Of a stretch of DNA of 64,000 nucleotides, positions 12,887 to 25,462 are shown in pieces (position 1 is the first letter of the stretch; every line of letters starts with the position of its first letter). Under the pieces are notes generated by a model, which made no database searches, was not told where the DNA came from, and saw only the letters and a list, made by a program, of their open reading frames with translations. Made by a program: the position numbers and the translations under genes. Where the stretch lies: contig OX485808.1 in NCBI GenBank assembly GCA_950295325.1, forward strand, positions 3,226,501 to 3,290,500. The letters run 5' to 3'. This DNA comes from Polytrichum commune (Eukaryota > Streptophyta > Polytrichopsida > Polytrichales > Polytrichaceae).

Positions 12887-14870
12887 TCATATACTACCCT
12901 TCAATTCATATTCTCTACCTCTATCCCACATGATGGTATTCACATCAAAGCATCTTAAGCGTTCAACTTCAACGAAGCTCACGAGTGGCTCTTGATGGAT
13001 TTTTGTTTTGAAAATCCCCTTTCACAAATTGGAATACTTGAAGGAATGACAAGTAATTTTGCCAAAGTTTCATGAGATGTGATCAATTGGTCACCACTTG
13101 TTGATGCCCCCACAAAATTGCCATGCCTCGTAAAATGATTTGTTTTCACATTCATGCCTCAAAGTTTCTACAAACTCAAGCAACTCTGCTCTACTTACAT
13201 TGCTTCCAGCCGCCATCAATCCAAATTTTATGATCAGTCTCTCCAACCATTGCTCTGGCATAGTTATACAAACTTCTTCATCGCTTGGATAATACTATGG
13301 ACTGAAAAAATCTGATGTATTGAAAACATGTAAATTGGGAAACCTTTTATTCAAACCATCCACATCTGCTTGCACATACATAGCTCCCATCATCTTGCAT
13401 TTTTCTAGTGTGTCCTCCTGATAAAAAATTTGTATGTGATGCATAGGATGATGTGTGCCTTCAACATCATCATTGGCCTTCCATCTTACTATACCATCCA
13501 CCCAAGCTTGGGACGAAAATGAACCCAAATTCTTGGTTCATCGTGCAAAGTTAGGTCGTGACCACATAAAAATATATCTCTTCAAATAGAAATTGATGAT
13601 ACCAAAGTAGATCCAACTGCTAAAATATCAACCAAGCCATATTGAAATTTCAATTTAATTTATTTAGTTCCGCCAACATATCCACAAACCACCACATGAT
13701 GAAACATTAGTTGAAACTAGAAGGTCATAGCTTGATGGTACCAATATGAACCTTTCACTTGGAAAACATCCAAATTTGTTGGCATATAGTACAAAATCCA
13801 ATCCAACACTTGACCTCGAGAAAGCCAACAAACTAAATGGAATTGCAAAATAGCCAATGGTTGTAAATCAAATTAGATCATCAAACTTTTGAGTTGCTTG
13901 CGTCAATTACTACTTCTCTTTACCCACTCAAACTTTTTGTTAGCAAGTTGATCCAAAATCAACAATTTTGGTATAATTTTGACTCCATCGCATATATACA
14001 AAACTTCTCAATTTGCAATGCAATGAGTGTTGACCAAAGCGGTCACATCATGCCTCAAAGGGGTCATCAATCCATGACGACAACATGTCATTGGAGCTGC
14101 TCCATTTGAACCTAAAACCACAAGTTGATTAGTATTCCACTATATTCTTTCCAATGAGCTTTGTTGTTGTTGCGAGATGCATATTTTCTCCCGTAGAATC
14201 TTCAATTGCTAACAATTACACAAAGGATATAGTTGCTGCTCCCTTCAAACTCAAATAACAACAATAAATTATTCAATATTGTTCCATAGTTGGGCTCGGT
14301 TGATTCGTCAATCATGAGAGAAAGATAAAAATGGAATTTTGATGCATTAGATTGTACAAATTGTCTCAAATGATACAACCCATAAAAATCCAATCCAACT
14401 ATATTTGTGATGTAGGATACGTACTCATCATTCACAGGCATGTCAGAAGTGTTCAAAAGCTTTAGTATTTGATACTCTTTTAAAACTAGTGATAGATAGA
14501 ACAATATTTATTGTAAAAGATAAGATTTTCATGCAAGTGATATTCTTTGCATGGTCTTTTCAATAGCATTTTGAACTTAACGAGTAATATAAATAAAACC
14601 ATTTGGAGTAAAGTGAAGGGCCTTCTATGTAGCCACTGAGGACTTGTGATCATTGCTATTCTTGCGATCACGTATGGATGTTTTTCTGCATACTTTTGCA
14701 ATATGCTTCCAAACCCCATGGCGAGTTTACACAAAATTCCTCACACTCAAAGCATTCTATATAACCACATATAGACCCACCATGTGGTCTCATGTGCATG
14801 AGCCATTTCTTGCCAATTTTCTAAGATGATCTAAACTTCCTTTCATATGTTCGTACACAAGCTTTTGTGG
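12887..14870 (-). pseudogene. Decayed hAT-type transposase (DUF4371/ZNF862-like)
   Basis: Fragments in several minus-strand frames line up in family order. An N-terminal RKFRSS...GKKWL segment (about 14850) and CKLAMGFGSILQ (about 14730) come first. The core segment FYLSLMIDESTEPNYG (about 14320) carries the first catalytic Asp. NTHCIAN (about 14030) corresponds to the usual HC(I/V)AHR motif. MPEQWLERLIIKFGL and the dimerisation end ETLAKLLVIPSSIPICERGFSKQ (two adjoining parts, about 13270-12990) follow. Numerous stops and frameshifts separate them, so no transposase can be made. I did not find convincing terminal inverted repeats or an 8-bp target duplication, so the element borders are not set. 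Confidence 0.7.
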
Positions 14871-15479
14871 GTGCAAGTTGTTGAACTTCTTGGGAGTCTC
14901 ATAAATCATTGTTGGAAGGGGAATGTTCACTATTTGAAAGTGGTTTATTCACTTGAGTTTGTGATGCAATTTGTACAAACCCATCCTTGATTGATTAGAG
15001 TGTAAGAAAATGAAAATGAAAAACATCAATAAAATAACATAAAGTAAAATAACACATAAAAAACAACTTATATGGTAAATTTTAAGTAAGATAATATAAA
15101 TATTAATCTTTGCATATTATTCACAATTCAATCATGCATATTAAAAAGAATTACATAGTCAATATCTCCATAACTCATGTAGCTTAGAGGAAACTATTTA
15201 AAATATGCTCCTCTTGAGAAGGTTCATGTCTCAAGAACCAAATAAAGATGTCACAATTTGTTGGTGAGGATCAGGCCCCATTGGTTTGCCCAACCTTGAA
15301 TTACTTTCCAATGCTATCTTGAGGTTGATTTGATAATCTAGTCTGGGTTGCAAGCAAGGTAAAGTGGACAACTCTTGATCCTTGCATAAGTTTGAGTGAC
15401 AGTGATTCAAAACAATATACTAAAGTATATTAAACATATTTGAATTTGGTGAAAAAATCATAATTATTTTAAAACATTG

Positions 15480-15514
<35 letters not shown>
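15480..15514 (+). repeat. TA microsatellite
   Basis: About 17 TA units directly against the left end of the element at 15515. TA-targeting elements often sit in such tracts. Confidence 0.85.
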
Positions 15515-15517
<3 letters not shown>

Positions 15518-16137
15518 ATCTCCCGCTTAAGTACGCACTTTGGACCGGAGCCGTTGGTGCGCACTTAGTTGGTAGGTAGGTGTGTACTTTACTCATATCG
15601 TTAGTGTTCCAGATTGGGCAAGTCGAAAAAAGTAACTGTTTAATACCCATCTAGCTTAACCCCGAAGAATACATGTTAGGATGCTCACAAAGCTACTGGT
15701 TTTGTTCGATCCCCTTCCCATTGAGGCTTGATGTTGACGGACGAGCTTCGACGACCTCAGAAGAAGAACCACCTATCGATGACGAAATCCAGTCTATCGA
15801 GACATTTGCTGAATCTAAAAGTGCTACCGACTTCAACGGCTTTGAAGCTCTACACATCGCCGTCCTCGACATCGACGACCAATTGCTTTGCTCGGATGTT
15901 CAAACAGAAGTTAGACGGATGTATCATGAATTGTGACGATTGTTCGAGACGTTTCAGCGGAACGTTCACAAACCGACATCGAATGTTAAGCGTAAAAGAT
16001 TCATGCGTTCACGACAAATGGCCTTGCATGACATGTTCAAACGATACAATACAAACCCTGATTTTTGTCAAAAAAATTTGCGCACTTACCGGGGATGTGT
16101 ATTTAAACGGGTGCGTACTCAAGAAGCGGGAGATTAC
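15515..16137 (+). mobile_element. TA-flanked TIR element with pogo/Tigger-like transposase C-terminal remnant
   Basis: The ends are inverted: GTAATCTCCCGCTT at the left and its reverse complement at the right, followed by a second pair of AGTACGCAC motifs, with TA on both sides. One plus-strand frame (15673 to about 16063) stays open for roughly 130 codons except for a single TGA after RRMYHEL. It is acidic first (ASTTSEEEPPIDDEIQ) and ends RSRQMALHDMFKRY. That order, an acidic stretch, a helical stretch, then RQ..L..FF-like residues, resembles the C-terminus of pogo/Tigger transposases. The DDE core is absent, so this is an internally deleted, non-autonomous copy. Family placement is inference. 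Confidence 0.55.
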
Positions 16138-16263
16138 TATAGTGTGGGTGACACTAACTACACGGGCGGTTTCCAATTAGTGTTGAGCCAGACAAACTGA
16201 CTGGGTTGGTGACACTAACTACAATGTGTTTAGGGTACTGACGGTGCATTCAGCTCAAGTTAA

Positions 16264-16766
16264 GGGCCACTTCACACATGAGACTGAGAGCCCATGACCA
16301 TCACACTTCAAGCACTCTCATTGGTGGAAAAGGCGGAGCCCGTCCAAGTTCGCTTCACACTACGCTTGATGGACCAACGGAGTATGTGAATGCAAGATAA
16401 ATGTAAAGTCTACATGGATTCCTACATGGCATCCAATGGATCATGTTTCACGGTCACTTGGGACTATTTTCAAAAACCACCTCTTGGAGGCAGGCCTAAC
16501 ACAAAACCATTGGGAGACCATGGCACTCCGAACGCTCACAACCGTTGATTTATTCTATCTTATCATGCATGAGGACCCACATGGATAGAAATTCATTGAA
16601 AGAGCATTTAGTTGAGGGCCCGGTCACATATGACTTCACACTACACTGGAGGATCCGTGACCACACTACATGATTGTGGAGGTGTGTTGGGACGACCGTT
16701 GAACACTTTCTTTTGGGCTCTCACAATTTCACGGTCACGGCACTTGGCTCGTGTGTGAAGTGGCCC
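16264..16766 (+). mobile_element. PIF/Harbinger-type MITE, family H1, copy C
   Basis: 503 bases, TIR GGGCCACTTCACACATGAG and GTGTGAAGTGGCCC, flanked by TAA at 16261-16263 and 16767-16769. It keeps the full consensus ends and is probably the best-preserved copy. Confidence 0.82.
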
Positions 16767-16805
16767 TAAGGTATGTGGGGAGGGATGTGGCTGGGGTTGC
16801 GGAGT

Positions 16806-16828
16806 GGGGGGGGGGGGGGGGGGGGGGG
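16806..16828 (+). repeat. Poly-G run of 23
   Basis: Uninterrupted G run beside the MITE at 16264. It can form a G-quadruplex, and its length may be inexact from sequencing. Confidence 0.8.
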
Positions 16829-16991
16829 CTTGTGCATTGAATTTTGTGACCAGTCTCTCTCTCGTGTGTGTACGAACGGCAGTCTATGGTGGAGTGGCTC
16901 TGGAGCAGCGGCAGTTGGTGGGGCGGTTCTGGGCAGCTCAGAGAGAGCGAGCGACCGACTGTGCTGCCATTTGCATGTGCACACTGTTGCA

Positions 16992-17205
16992 CAGTGATTG
17001 GGGAGAACCGCTGGTTGAGTTTGAGAAATAACCGGTTGGAGTTGTTCAAGATTGCAGGAAAATTAACTGATCGTTTCAGAGGAGTTTATAGAATATACCC
17101 CATTTTAATAAAGGAAAACCGGAGGATGTCAACATGTAACTGGTTGGACTTGCAAACACTAGGATCTCAACTGATTAGTATGCCCAAAAATCTCCCCCAC
17201 CACTG
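16992..17205 (+). repeat. Dispersed repeat D1, copy 1 (half of an inverted pair)
   Basis: About 210 bases starting CAGTGATTGGGGAGAACCGG and containing GATGTCAACATGTAAC and AACACTAGGATCTCAA. Its ends are weakly inverted (GGGGAGA on both sides). It pairs with the inverted copy at 17333-17533. Confidence 0.7.
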
Positions 17206-17332
17206 CACTGTTGTCAAACTTGCTGGGAAGAGGGGAAGGGGGAAGTGGTCTACCTTACATTTTATCGCTCTAGACATTCAAGCCACACGTCACTCCAGGC
17301 CCTAAGTGAGTGAATGCAAACGGCATGTGGAG

Positions 17333-17533
17333 CAGTGATCGGGGAGATTTTTGGGCATAATCGTTTGAGATCCTAGTGTTTGCAAGTCCAACCTGCTACA
17401 TGTTGACATCCTCCGGTTTTCCTTTATTAAATTGGGGTATATTCTATAAAGATCTCTAAAACGATCGGTAAGTCTCCTGAAGTCTTCAACTTCAACCAGT
17501 TGTTTCTCAAACTCAACCGGTTCTCCCCGATCA
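17333..17533 (-). repeat. Dispersed repeat D1, copy 2, inverted relative to copy 1
   Basis: Starts CAGTGATCGGGGAGATTTTT and carries the complement of copy 1, ending TCTCCCCGATCA. About 130 bases separate the two copies, so a transcript across both would fold into a long hairpin. Confidence 0.7.
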
Positions 17534-19235
17534 TAGATGTGGAGAAGTGGAAATGGACGTTGATGTCGCTTTGGAGTAGGTAGGTAGGTAGGTAGGTAGT
17601 CTAGTTTGAGGGGGTTCATAGTTGAGCATGAGGTTAAACGTGTCATTCGAACTTGATGGCGTCCTACGTGGCATTGGCGTGGTCCAAGGATCCGCCTCTG
17701 TGCCCTCGCTGCGCATGACTGGCCAGACCGCGGCTCTACGACACTGACCCGGTCCGGCCTCCGTTCCCCAACGTTGACGGAGCTCGCCCACGACGTCCCA
17801 GCTCTAGCGGTGTCGCAACCCTTGCTAACTTTCCTTAACTTATCTTGACCGCTTTCCAACTCTAGCAAGTGCCACGAGCACTAACCTGCACATCCCACAC
17901 ACGTGCATGGTTAGCTCCCCATACCGTGGACCTCCAAGCTCATGGCTTGGTCACCAAACTCTCCTACACATGCATTCGGCATTATTCCCTTAGTAGGTAG
18001 CCAATGGTTAGATGTGGACTTCCCATCCATGGAAGTCCACTTTTGAGTTGATCATCGTGTTGCCAAAGCAACACTATAACAACCCGAAGCATAGTTGCGA
18101 AGTGTGCTCTAGGTGGGGTCGGTCGGCAAAGCCACCTCACCCATATAATCCTCTAGGGACTTTGGACAGGGCCCCTACCCCACCGTCACGTAGCCTTTTG
18201 TCTCTCTCCCAAGGGTTGGGGCCAAGTAGACATTATCCCTTAGCGCGCTGGGGTTAGAAGCCCCCAACAACTTTAGATCACCATAACTTCTTGTGATCTT
18301 TGACGCTATCAAGCGACCACTCTATTGACATCTATTCTTTGCATAAATGCCGATGAACTCCTCACTTGCCTCATTCAAGCAAGTAGTGACGAAGTTATGG
18401 CTGTTCAAACCTCAACAGTCTTGGGCGCTACTCCCAGGGCGCTCTCCCTAGGCAGCGCCCCACTCAAATTGCCATATCTCTTAGCTTACACATCCGATTG
18501 AGGTGTTCTTTGGCATTCTAGAATCCAGACGCCATAAGCCACTCATAGCTCATGGCCTTACCCTCGTGACTCCTAGACTCTGTGGGTGGGAGGCGTTCTC
18601 AACGCCAGGGCCCTCGCCCACACTAGGATCATTTGGGCCCTCTCACCAATGGCACCACAAGTCCCAGGTGTCAGTACTCCGGGGTCCCCCTTGTGCCCAT
18701 GATGTTGCGGGCATTCCTCATGGAAAGGTGCGCGACATGCAACGTGCACTTTCATCGACAAAGATCGATGTTGTTGTTTCATCACTCCAATGGGACGTGT
18801 TGCACTGCGACATAATTCTAATGGAATGTGTTGCATCGTACCGGGTGGGACATCATCAATGACCAAGTCCTTCATTACTCAAAGCAATCATCGATCTGCA
18901 TGTTCTTCTAGTTGGAAAGATGGTTTAGGTTGCAGTTGTTTTAGTCTCACACGAGTGCTCCGCCTCCCATTTTGTGTTTATGTTGTGGTGAGTTGTTTGA
19001 GGAAGTGAATCTATTGTGGTTTGGGGTTTAGGGAGTGTTTCTGCTACGGCAGTCTCTCATGCGCGTGCGTGTGTTCAAGATTTGAAGTGCGTGGTTTTGG
19101 GTTTTCAATGTTTAAGCTATGTCCAACGAGAAAGACTTCATGTGCTGTCATGTGGATCAAGGAATTTATTTATGATAATAAAGTGAAGCACCCATAAGAG
19201 GACAATGGACATTCATACTTACAACATAATTTGAC
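17534..19235. other. GC-rich unassigned stretch
   Basis: Frames on both strands reach 188 codons (17302-17868, minus, running into repeat D1), but their composition is irregular and no domain is visible. This could be old retroelement sequence. Confidence 0.35.
17575..17599 (+). repeat. AGGT/GTAG tetranucleotide microsatellite
   Basis: About six GTAG units. Confidence 0.8.
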
Positions 19236-19238
19236 TAA

Positions 19239-22200
19239 GGGCCCGGCCGCACCAGGGGGTGTTGGAGCGGGACCGACAGGGAGGAGGGCCTACACGGAAC
19301 CCCCAAACCGGGTAAGAGTGGGTAGCAGGGCCGATGTGGCAGTGCTGTGCCAGGGGCCACACAGGGCGGCTCTGTGCCGGATATGGCGTTGTTCATCCAC
19401 TACTTTTTGTTGGGTTCCAACGTTCCGAGGGCTCTGGGGCATCGCCGACTGCGAGGGTTGTCCGCTCTTCGGGGTTCCTGCGACTGTCTCACAAAATCCG
19501 AACACCAATTGCTGGAGATGGAAGAAGACAACACGATTGATAGCGAGCTGCGGGGCCTAAATTTCGGGTGATAAACTCATTGTTCTTTTTGTGTGGTTGC
19601 TTGCCTTCACAATGGAGCAGCTGTGGATTTTGTGCGATACATGCTGTGTTTCGTTTGCTTGGGCAGGGTTTTGTTGTGGGTGTTGTTATCCGCGTTTAAA
19701 GTAACTGACCGACATGTTCTGTTATGCCCTGTGTGTTTTGGACGTTTCGCAATGTGTATGCAGGGCGTGGGATTACTGGCATGGATATAAATTGTTTTGC
19801 TACGCTTTTTATACCCATTCTCTGCCGCACGAGGCCGAGTTTCGGGCGTCCAAATTGGGTGCGTGTGCGTCCCCCCTCCTGGATTTTGTTTGCTTTGAAT
19901 GTGGTATCTTTTGTTGCTACGTTTTTTGCTTCCATGCTGTGATCGAGAGGTCGAGGTCCCCTCATGAATCTACTGGTACAGGCCAGCTTGTGTGGAGGCG
20001 ACATCGTGCGTCCAGTACTCCCTCGCACCATGCCCTCCGCGCCACATGCGTGGGACTCCTCCCCCTTGTCGAAATGTTTTGCAAATGGGAGTTACAAGAG
20101 GACTGCAGCAATCTGCGGGCACTCATGCTCCGCTTCGACTCCGAGGCTGCCTTGGAGACGCACGTCCTAGGCCGATCTCTGTTGCTGATGCTGCGTGATG
20201 ATGATGTTGGGCTGGAAAATCTCCCGCAGCGCCCGATTTCCGATACTCATGTGAACCCCTTTGACGCCATTAGAGGCAGGCTTGCCGCAGTGGACCTCGC
20301 ATTTCGGGGTTTTCATGCACAGGTGCACGTAAATGTAGATTTTTTTTCCAGAAAACACAGTTGCATGGATGCACATGCTGGCATTCGTCGCAGCAGTTTG
20401 CCTGTTTTCGGTCTTGTGGCTGCAACTTTCCCTGGAATTAAAATCTTGCTTCACAGTTTATTGGACCCCCTTTGGTGCACACTCTTGTTTGTGCGCCGTC
20501 CCCGTGATGGTGTTTGCATTCAATTTTTTTGTGAATATCTTTTGACTTGGATTCCTCCCCCCTCGTGCCCTCAATGCCCACTTCCAATCGGCCTTTCGTG
20601 GCTGTAAACTTCCCACCACAATGTTGCCTGTGATCATTGATGCACACTGAACCCATTGTTCAGCCGCGTCCCCAGCTGCGTGTGGCCCTCTTCGGGATAG
20701 TCGGTGGCTGTGGTCGGCATTGGCCCCCACATGCATGTCCCACCTGCGTCCTGGATTTATTGTGCCATTTCAAGCTTGCTTTCGGGTGCCTGTCATGCAT
20801 CGATAGGGTTGTCTAATCCTTGAAATTCACAGTCTCCCTTTCAGAGGCATGTGCGCATGCCCCTAGGAAACGTGTAGGTTTGAGTTCGGGCATTGGTTTG
20901 CATTTGTGCACGCAACAATCCCCGCAAGCCTCGTCCATCATGTTCTCTGCATGTACTGGACTGTAGAAGCCAGCTGTTGCTTTTCAAAGTCTTTCATTTT
21001 ACCCTTGATGTGTGTCTGGGATTGCTTCAGAACTTCCCTGCATACGGGGCAGGGAATTCCAGCCCCGCATTTCGGCCCCCTTGCTTTCATGTTTTTGGGA
21101 TATGCGGCACATGCACAATCCTTTGAGCATACAAGCAGAATAGATGGAGAACATCACATTCACGCAGAAGCCCATTCACCCCAACCCAATAACCGTTTCA
21201 CATTCCCAATTTCTACCATCTATACACATGCAACATCCAGGAAACATAAATATGCATATGTGCATGCAGATCAGCAAAAGGACTCGCATTCGTGCATGAC
21301 TCAAAAACTTTGTATTCTCTGCCGGCTCAAAATGACAGCCATGTTGTCTTGCACTTTGCATTGTTCTGTAATTGCACATCAGAAGCTGTGGCCCACAGTC
21401 GTGCCACAAATGCCACAAAGAGAAATGCCAAAACCCCAAGCATGGACACTGCCTACTCGGGGGTGGATGTGGCAGTCAAAGCGACAAGATACAAAAATTG
21501 CACCCAGTAACACCAGCCACAAGAAGAGGGCGCACAAACCGGGAGAGAGAACGCACAACGACGGAAAAAATGAGGCAGACACAAAGGCAGAGTGGGGTTG
21601 CGCTACGGCATTGCGATGCGCCGACCCAAAACGTTCAAAGACACCATATTGCCAAATATCGCGCAACGACGACAGAATTCCATGCCCCACCCACACCCCA
21701 CCCTTACCGCACCATGCCCGTTGTGGGTCCTTCTGAACATCCGAAACCCACAAAAATTACCCCCAATCCACTCACCACATTTATCTGCTATGCAGGTCTT
21801 GAGGCGCACCAAAGCACAAGCGTCCCCGCCGTTGCTCCTGAAGAGACGCAGAGTTTCGAACGTGGGATCCAAACCATACTTGCACACTGGACCTGCGACA
21901 TGCACAGCGAGAGTCCACGCCGAACGAAGCTCCCGCGCGAACCAATTCGTGTAGCATGACGCAAACCCTCAGCACCGTCCCCGCGGTGACAACGACCCTG
22001 TCCACTCTGACGACGACCTCCTGGACAGAATTTGTCCGCACTTGCGCGTTCTCATCCGCAGTGGTTCCTAACGTTGCTTGCAGGCAACGTTACAAAACCC
22101 TGCGTTCTGTGTGCTAAACTCCGATTTCCGGGAGCCACGTGGCTCCAACAGCCTCTGACACACCTAGAGGCGGGCCGCTATGGACCCACCGTGTGCGGCC

Positions 22201-22269
22201 TCTGTTTCAGCCTAAAAGTCCGGTTGCCTCTCCGGTCCCGGCCTGTGACCCCCGGGTGCGGCCCCCCCC
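19239..22269. mobile_element. 3.0 kb GC-rich TIR element, PIF/Harbinger-like ends, family H2
   Basis: The left end is GGGCCCGGCCGCACCAGGGG. The right end, reverse complemented, is GGGGGGGGCCGCACCCGGGG, and similarity continues inward for about 50 bases (CGGGACCG in both). TAA duplications stand at 19236-19238 and 22270-22272. The interior is clearly richer in G and C than its flanks and has several overlapping long frames on both strands, the longest 297 codons at 19714-20607 (+). None shows a Harbinger nuclease or Myb-like motif I recognise. Either the coding part is too diverged to read, or this is a non-autonomous element with captured DNA. Confidence 0.6.
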
Positions 22270-22272
22270 TAA

Positions 22273-24972
22273 GTGAACAAGGCCGTGGGAATGCTAGCGT
22301 TCCAGGATCGTTTCTCCATTGTACTATTATGTTAAACTTGCAAGGGAAGTTAGGATTTTATTGTTCTCTTTGCACAAAGTCTTTCAATATGTCCCAAGGA
22401 ATTGTTGCAATTTGGGAGTCAATGTAGGATCCCTTCCATGTGGTCCTATGAGGTAGCCAATTGAGATTACCATACCGGATTAAACCAGGTTCATGGTTCT
22501 ACAACGTGTCTTTCTGTGCTTGCAGGAGTGTCGCCTCCCTTTGTGGACCGTAGGGTATATCGGGGTTGGGCTTGTCGTCTTGAAAGGGAGAGGTTTCAAT
22601 AGCATCATGTAGCACCATTTTCCTTGCAAAATAAGGCAAGATTCTAGAGTGAGAGGAACTACAAAACATAATCACCCCTAAACCTAAAATTGTTGTGAAT
22701 CAAGATCGTATTCTAAACCACCTAACTCTAAATGGTGTGAAAGGCATGGAAGATGTAGTACTTAAAGTGAATAGCAAGCAAACCTTGCTCACACGAAGAT
22801 TGGGAGCAATTGTAAACCCGGTCCTTCAACTACACGATTGGTATGATGCGTTGCAACCACACGCTGGATTTGACATACTGTTGGCATATGCTCTAAGTAA
22901 TGTCCTGCACTCCCATCCTGTTATTCTAGCCGAATCTCCTAAACTCGAAGAGCACTTTAGTTGTACAAGGAATAGTGGAAAACATATGGAGTGCATGAAA
23001 GAGACTACAATACCCTTAAAATGTTGCCCTAAACTCTTTAATTGTCTTCATTTTTGAGGACCCGCAAAACGAGGACAATTTGAGATGGCCTTACAACACA
23101 CAATGAAGGTAGGACGTTATACGTGTCTTCAATAATGACGACCCGGAAGCCGAGGAGATTTTGAAATGGTTATACATGACAAAGCAAATTGTAGAACGGC
23201 GATGAGACGACATGTGAGGGGAAGGAGTCCACCCTCCAAAATGATGGAAGTAGCCTTACTGTGAAGATTGCTAAAACATGATCAAGGTAAGGAAGAACAA
23301 GCTCCCATTCATGTTGATGTAAAAACAACCACCAATGTGCTTTATTGTTGATAATAGTAGTAGTAATTTATTTACTAAATTTATATGAAGGGAGGCAAGA
23401 CAACATACAAGAGGGATATGTTTTGGGTTGCAATTATTAATCTTCTCCTTCTCTCTAATTTCTCCCTTCAAACATTATGCTTTTTTCACTTGTGACTTTT
23501 GCTCCAATTAAGAAAATTCCTAGTGATACTGGTATTCAAATCGATGCACCCCCCCCTCAATTTAGTCCTTTTCAAGTTCTCCAACTTCTACCGACCAAAA
23601 TTACGCAACAAAACTTGTGTTTTGTGATGAAACATCAACGAATATCAAAATACATATTGACTATTCCTTGATTTAATTATGGTTTTTGAAAATGCATGTG
23701 TGCCTATTGTTAAATTGAGTACCTAGATCCCCCAACTATGTAAACTATTGAGTCTAGAATGGTCGATTAAATTTGAACACGTAGTCCAACATCCTTTAAC
23801 ACCCTAAACACATGTCTTGTTGGGTGTCCATTCTTAGATCTAACCTAATCACACATCACTTGAATGTAAGTGCCCGATTAAGATAAACCACCAAATAGGA
23901 CTCGCATACATTTGTCATGTTATGAGTTAGTTTTTTTCTTTTTTCGGTTGAAGTATTTCACCCGAAAGTGCCTCGAAAGGATACTACTTAAACAGCACAG
24001 GAAAAGGCCCAACAAGCTTCCCAAGGCACTTCAAAGTCCCACGGGATTCAAATACAGAAGACGACTAATGATTAAAATGCACTTTCGGAATGTTCCCTTG
24101 CAATATGATGTAGTAGGTCACAGGCGCTTTTTGTAGGCTTGCTGTTGGGCATTTCATTGAGCTCATTGATAGGCACTAGAAAAGGCGGGCACACATATTG
24201 ATTCAACCTCCTGGTAAAGAAAGTCCAAGGAGGAAATTGATTCATCAATTTTTGTTACATACCCCTTTTCCCCAAAAAAAGAAAAAGAAAAAAAGACGAA
24301 TGTCCAAGCAGAGACAAATTAAGGTCCTGGATAATAATAGTTCCATGAGCATTTTGCCAGGTGCCCGAATCTTGAGCTCCAGCCTTGAATTTCGAACTTA
24401 CAAAAAGATCATACTTAATTATTGTCACACTGACTTTACAAAAGCCCAAAGTGTGAACACTACAAGCATTCATCGCTTTTGTAGCAAGCAAAACAACTAA
24501 TACGAATCTACACTAATTAATGTATTTAGTGCCATGTGGTATTCTATGTCATTGTGGTGGCTTTTCTAATGACACTTGTTATGAAAAAGTTAGTAAAAAC
24601 GAATGTGATCTTGTTGTGCTTTTAGTTCATCCAACTGCTAATTATTGAGATTGAGTTTGGTGTATACTAGCAGCATCCTAACATTTATGGAAATGAAATT
24701 TTGTCATGGATGATTGAAATTTGGATGGAAAAATCACTTAATGAGTGACAAGTATTTGCGCGCATTATAAATCTGTAGTGCCCAAATGATGGTTACAAGG
24801 AATGACAAATAATATCAGGTTTACATTTAGTGTTGGTGACACTACACATGCAGTTTACAATTATTGTTGAGTAGAAAAAATATGGAATTGGTGACACAAT
24901 ATGCAATATTTATTGTAGTTACATGGGACAATGATAACTCATAGTGACAACAATCATATATATATATATATA
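22273..24972. other. Gene-free stretch
   Basis: The 120-codon frame at 22695-23057 (+) has even composition but no family I recognise. About 23730-23885 is a partial copy of repeat D3. Nothing else is supportable. Confidence 0.35.
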
Positions 24973-24975
24973 TAA

Positions 24976-25462
24976 GAGCCACTTCACTCATTAGATTGAG
25001 AGCCCGTGACCATTACACTTCAAGCACTCTCATTGGTGGAAAAGGCGGAGCTGGTCAAGTTTGAGGGACCAACGGAGTATGTGAATGCAAGATGGATGTA
25101 AAGTCCACATGGATCGAATGGATCATGACATTGAATGGATCATGTTTCATGGTCACTTGGACTATTTTCAAAAACCGCCTCTTGGAGGTAGGCCTAACAC
25201 AAAACCGGGAGACCATGACACTCCGAATGCTCACAACTGTTGATTTATTCTATTCAATCATGTGTGAAGCCCCGCATGATTAAAAAAATCCTTGAAGTAA
25301 CATTTGGTGGAGGGCCCGATCACATCTGGCTTCACACTACACTTGAGGGTCCGTGACCACACTACATGATTTTGGAGGTGTCTTGGGATGGCCTTTGGAC
25401 ACTTTCTTTTGGGCTCTCACAATTTCATGGTCATGGCTCTTGGCTCGTGTGTGAAGTGGGCC
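24976..25462 (+). mobile_element. PIF/Harbinger-type MITE, family H1, copy D
   Basis: 487 bases starting GAGCCACTTCACTCATTAG and ending GTGTGAAGTGGGCC. TAA flanks at 24973-24975 and 25463-25465. It sits directly after a TA microsatellite and is missing about 20 internal bases found in copy C. Confidence 0.77.

Noticed and set aside
16735-17305. Gly-rich and Pro-rich frames around the poly-G run
   Set aside because: Produced by the G23 homopolymer and repeat D1.
19714-20607. Longest single frame, 297 codons on the plus strand
   Set aside because: It lies inside the TIR element, has irregular composition (many Cys, Phe, Leu), overlaps several other frames and shows no domain. It is kept only as part of the element description.
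22695-23057. 120-codon plus-strand frame
   Set aside because: Even composition but no family, splice partner or context. Too weak to call a gene.
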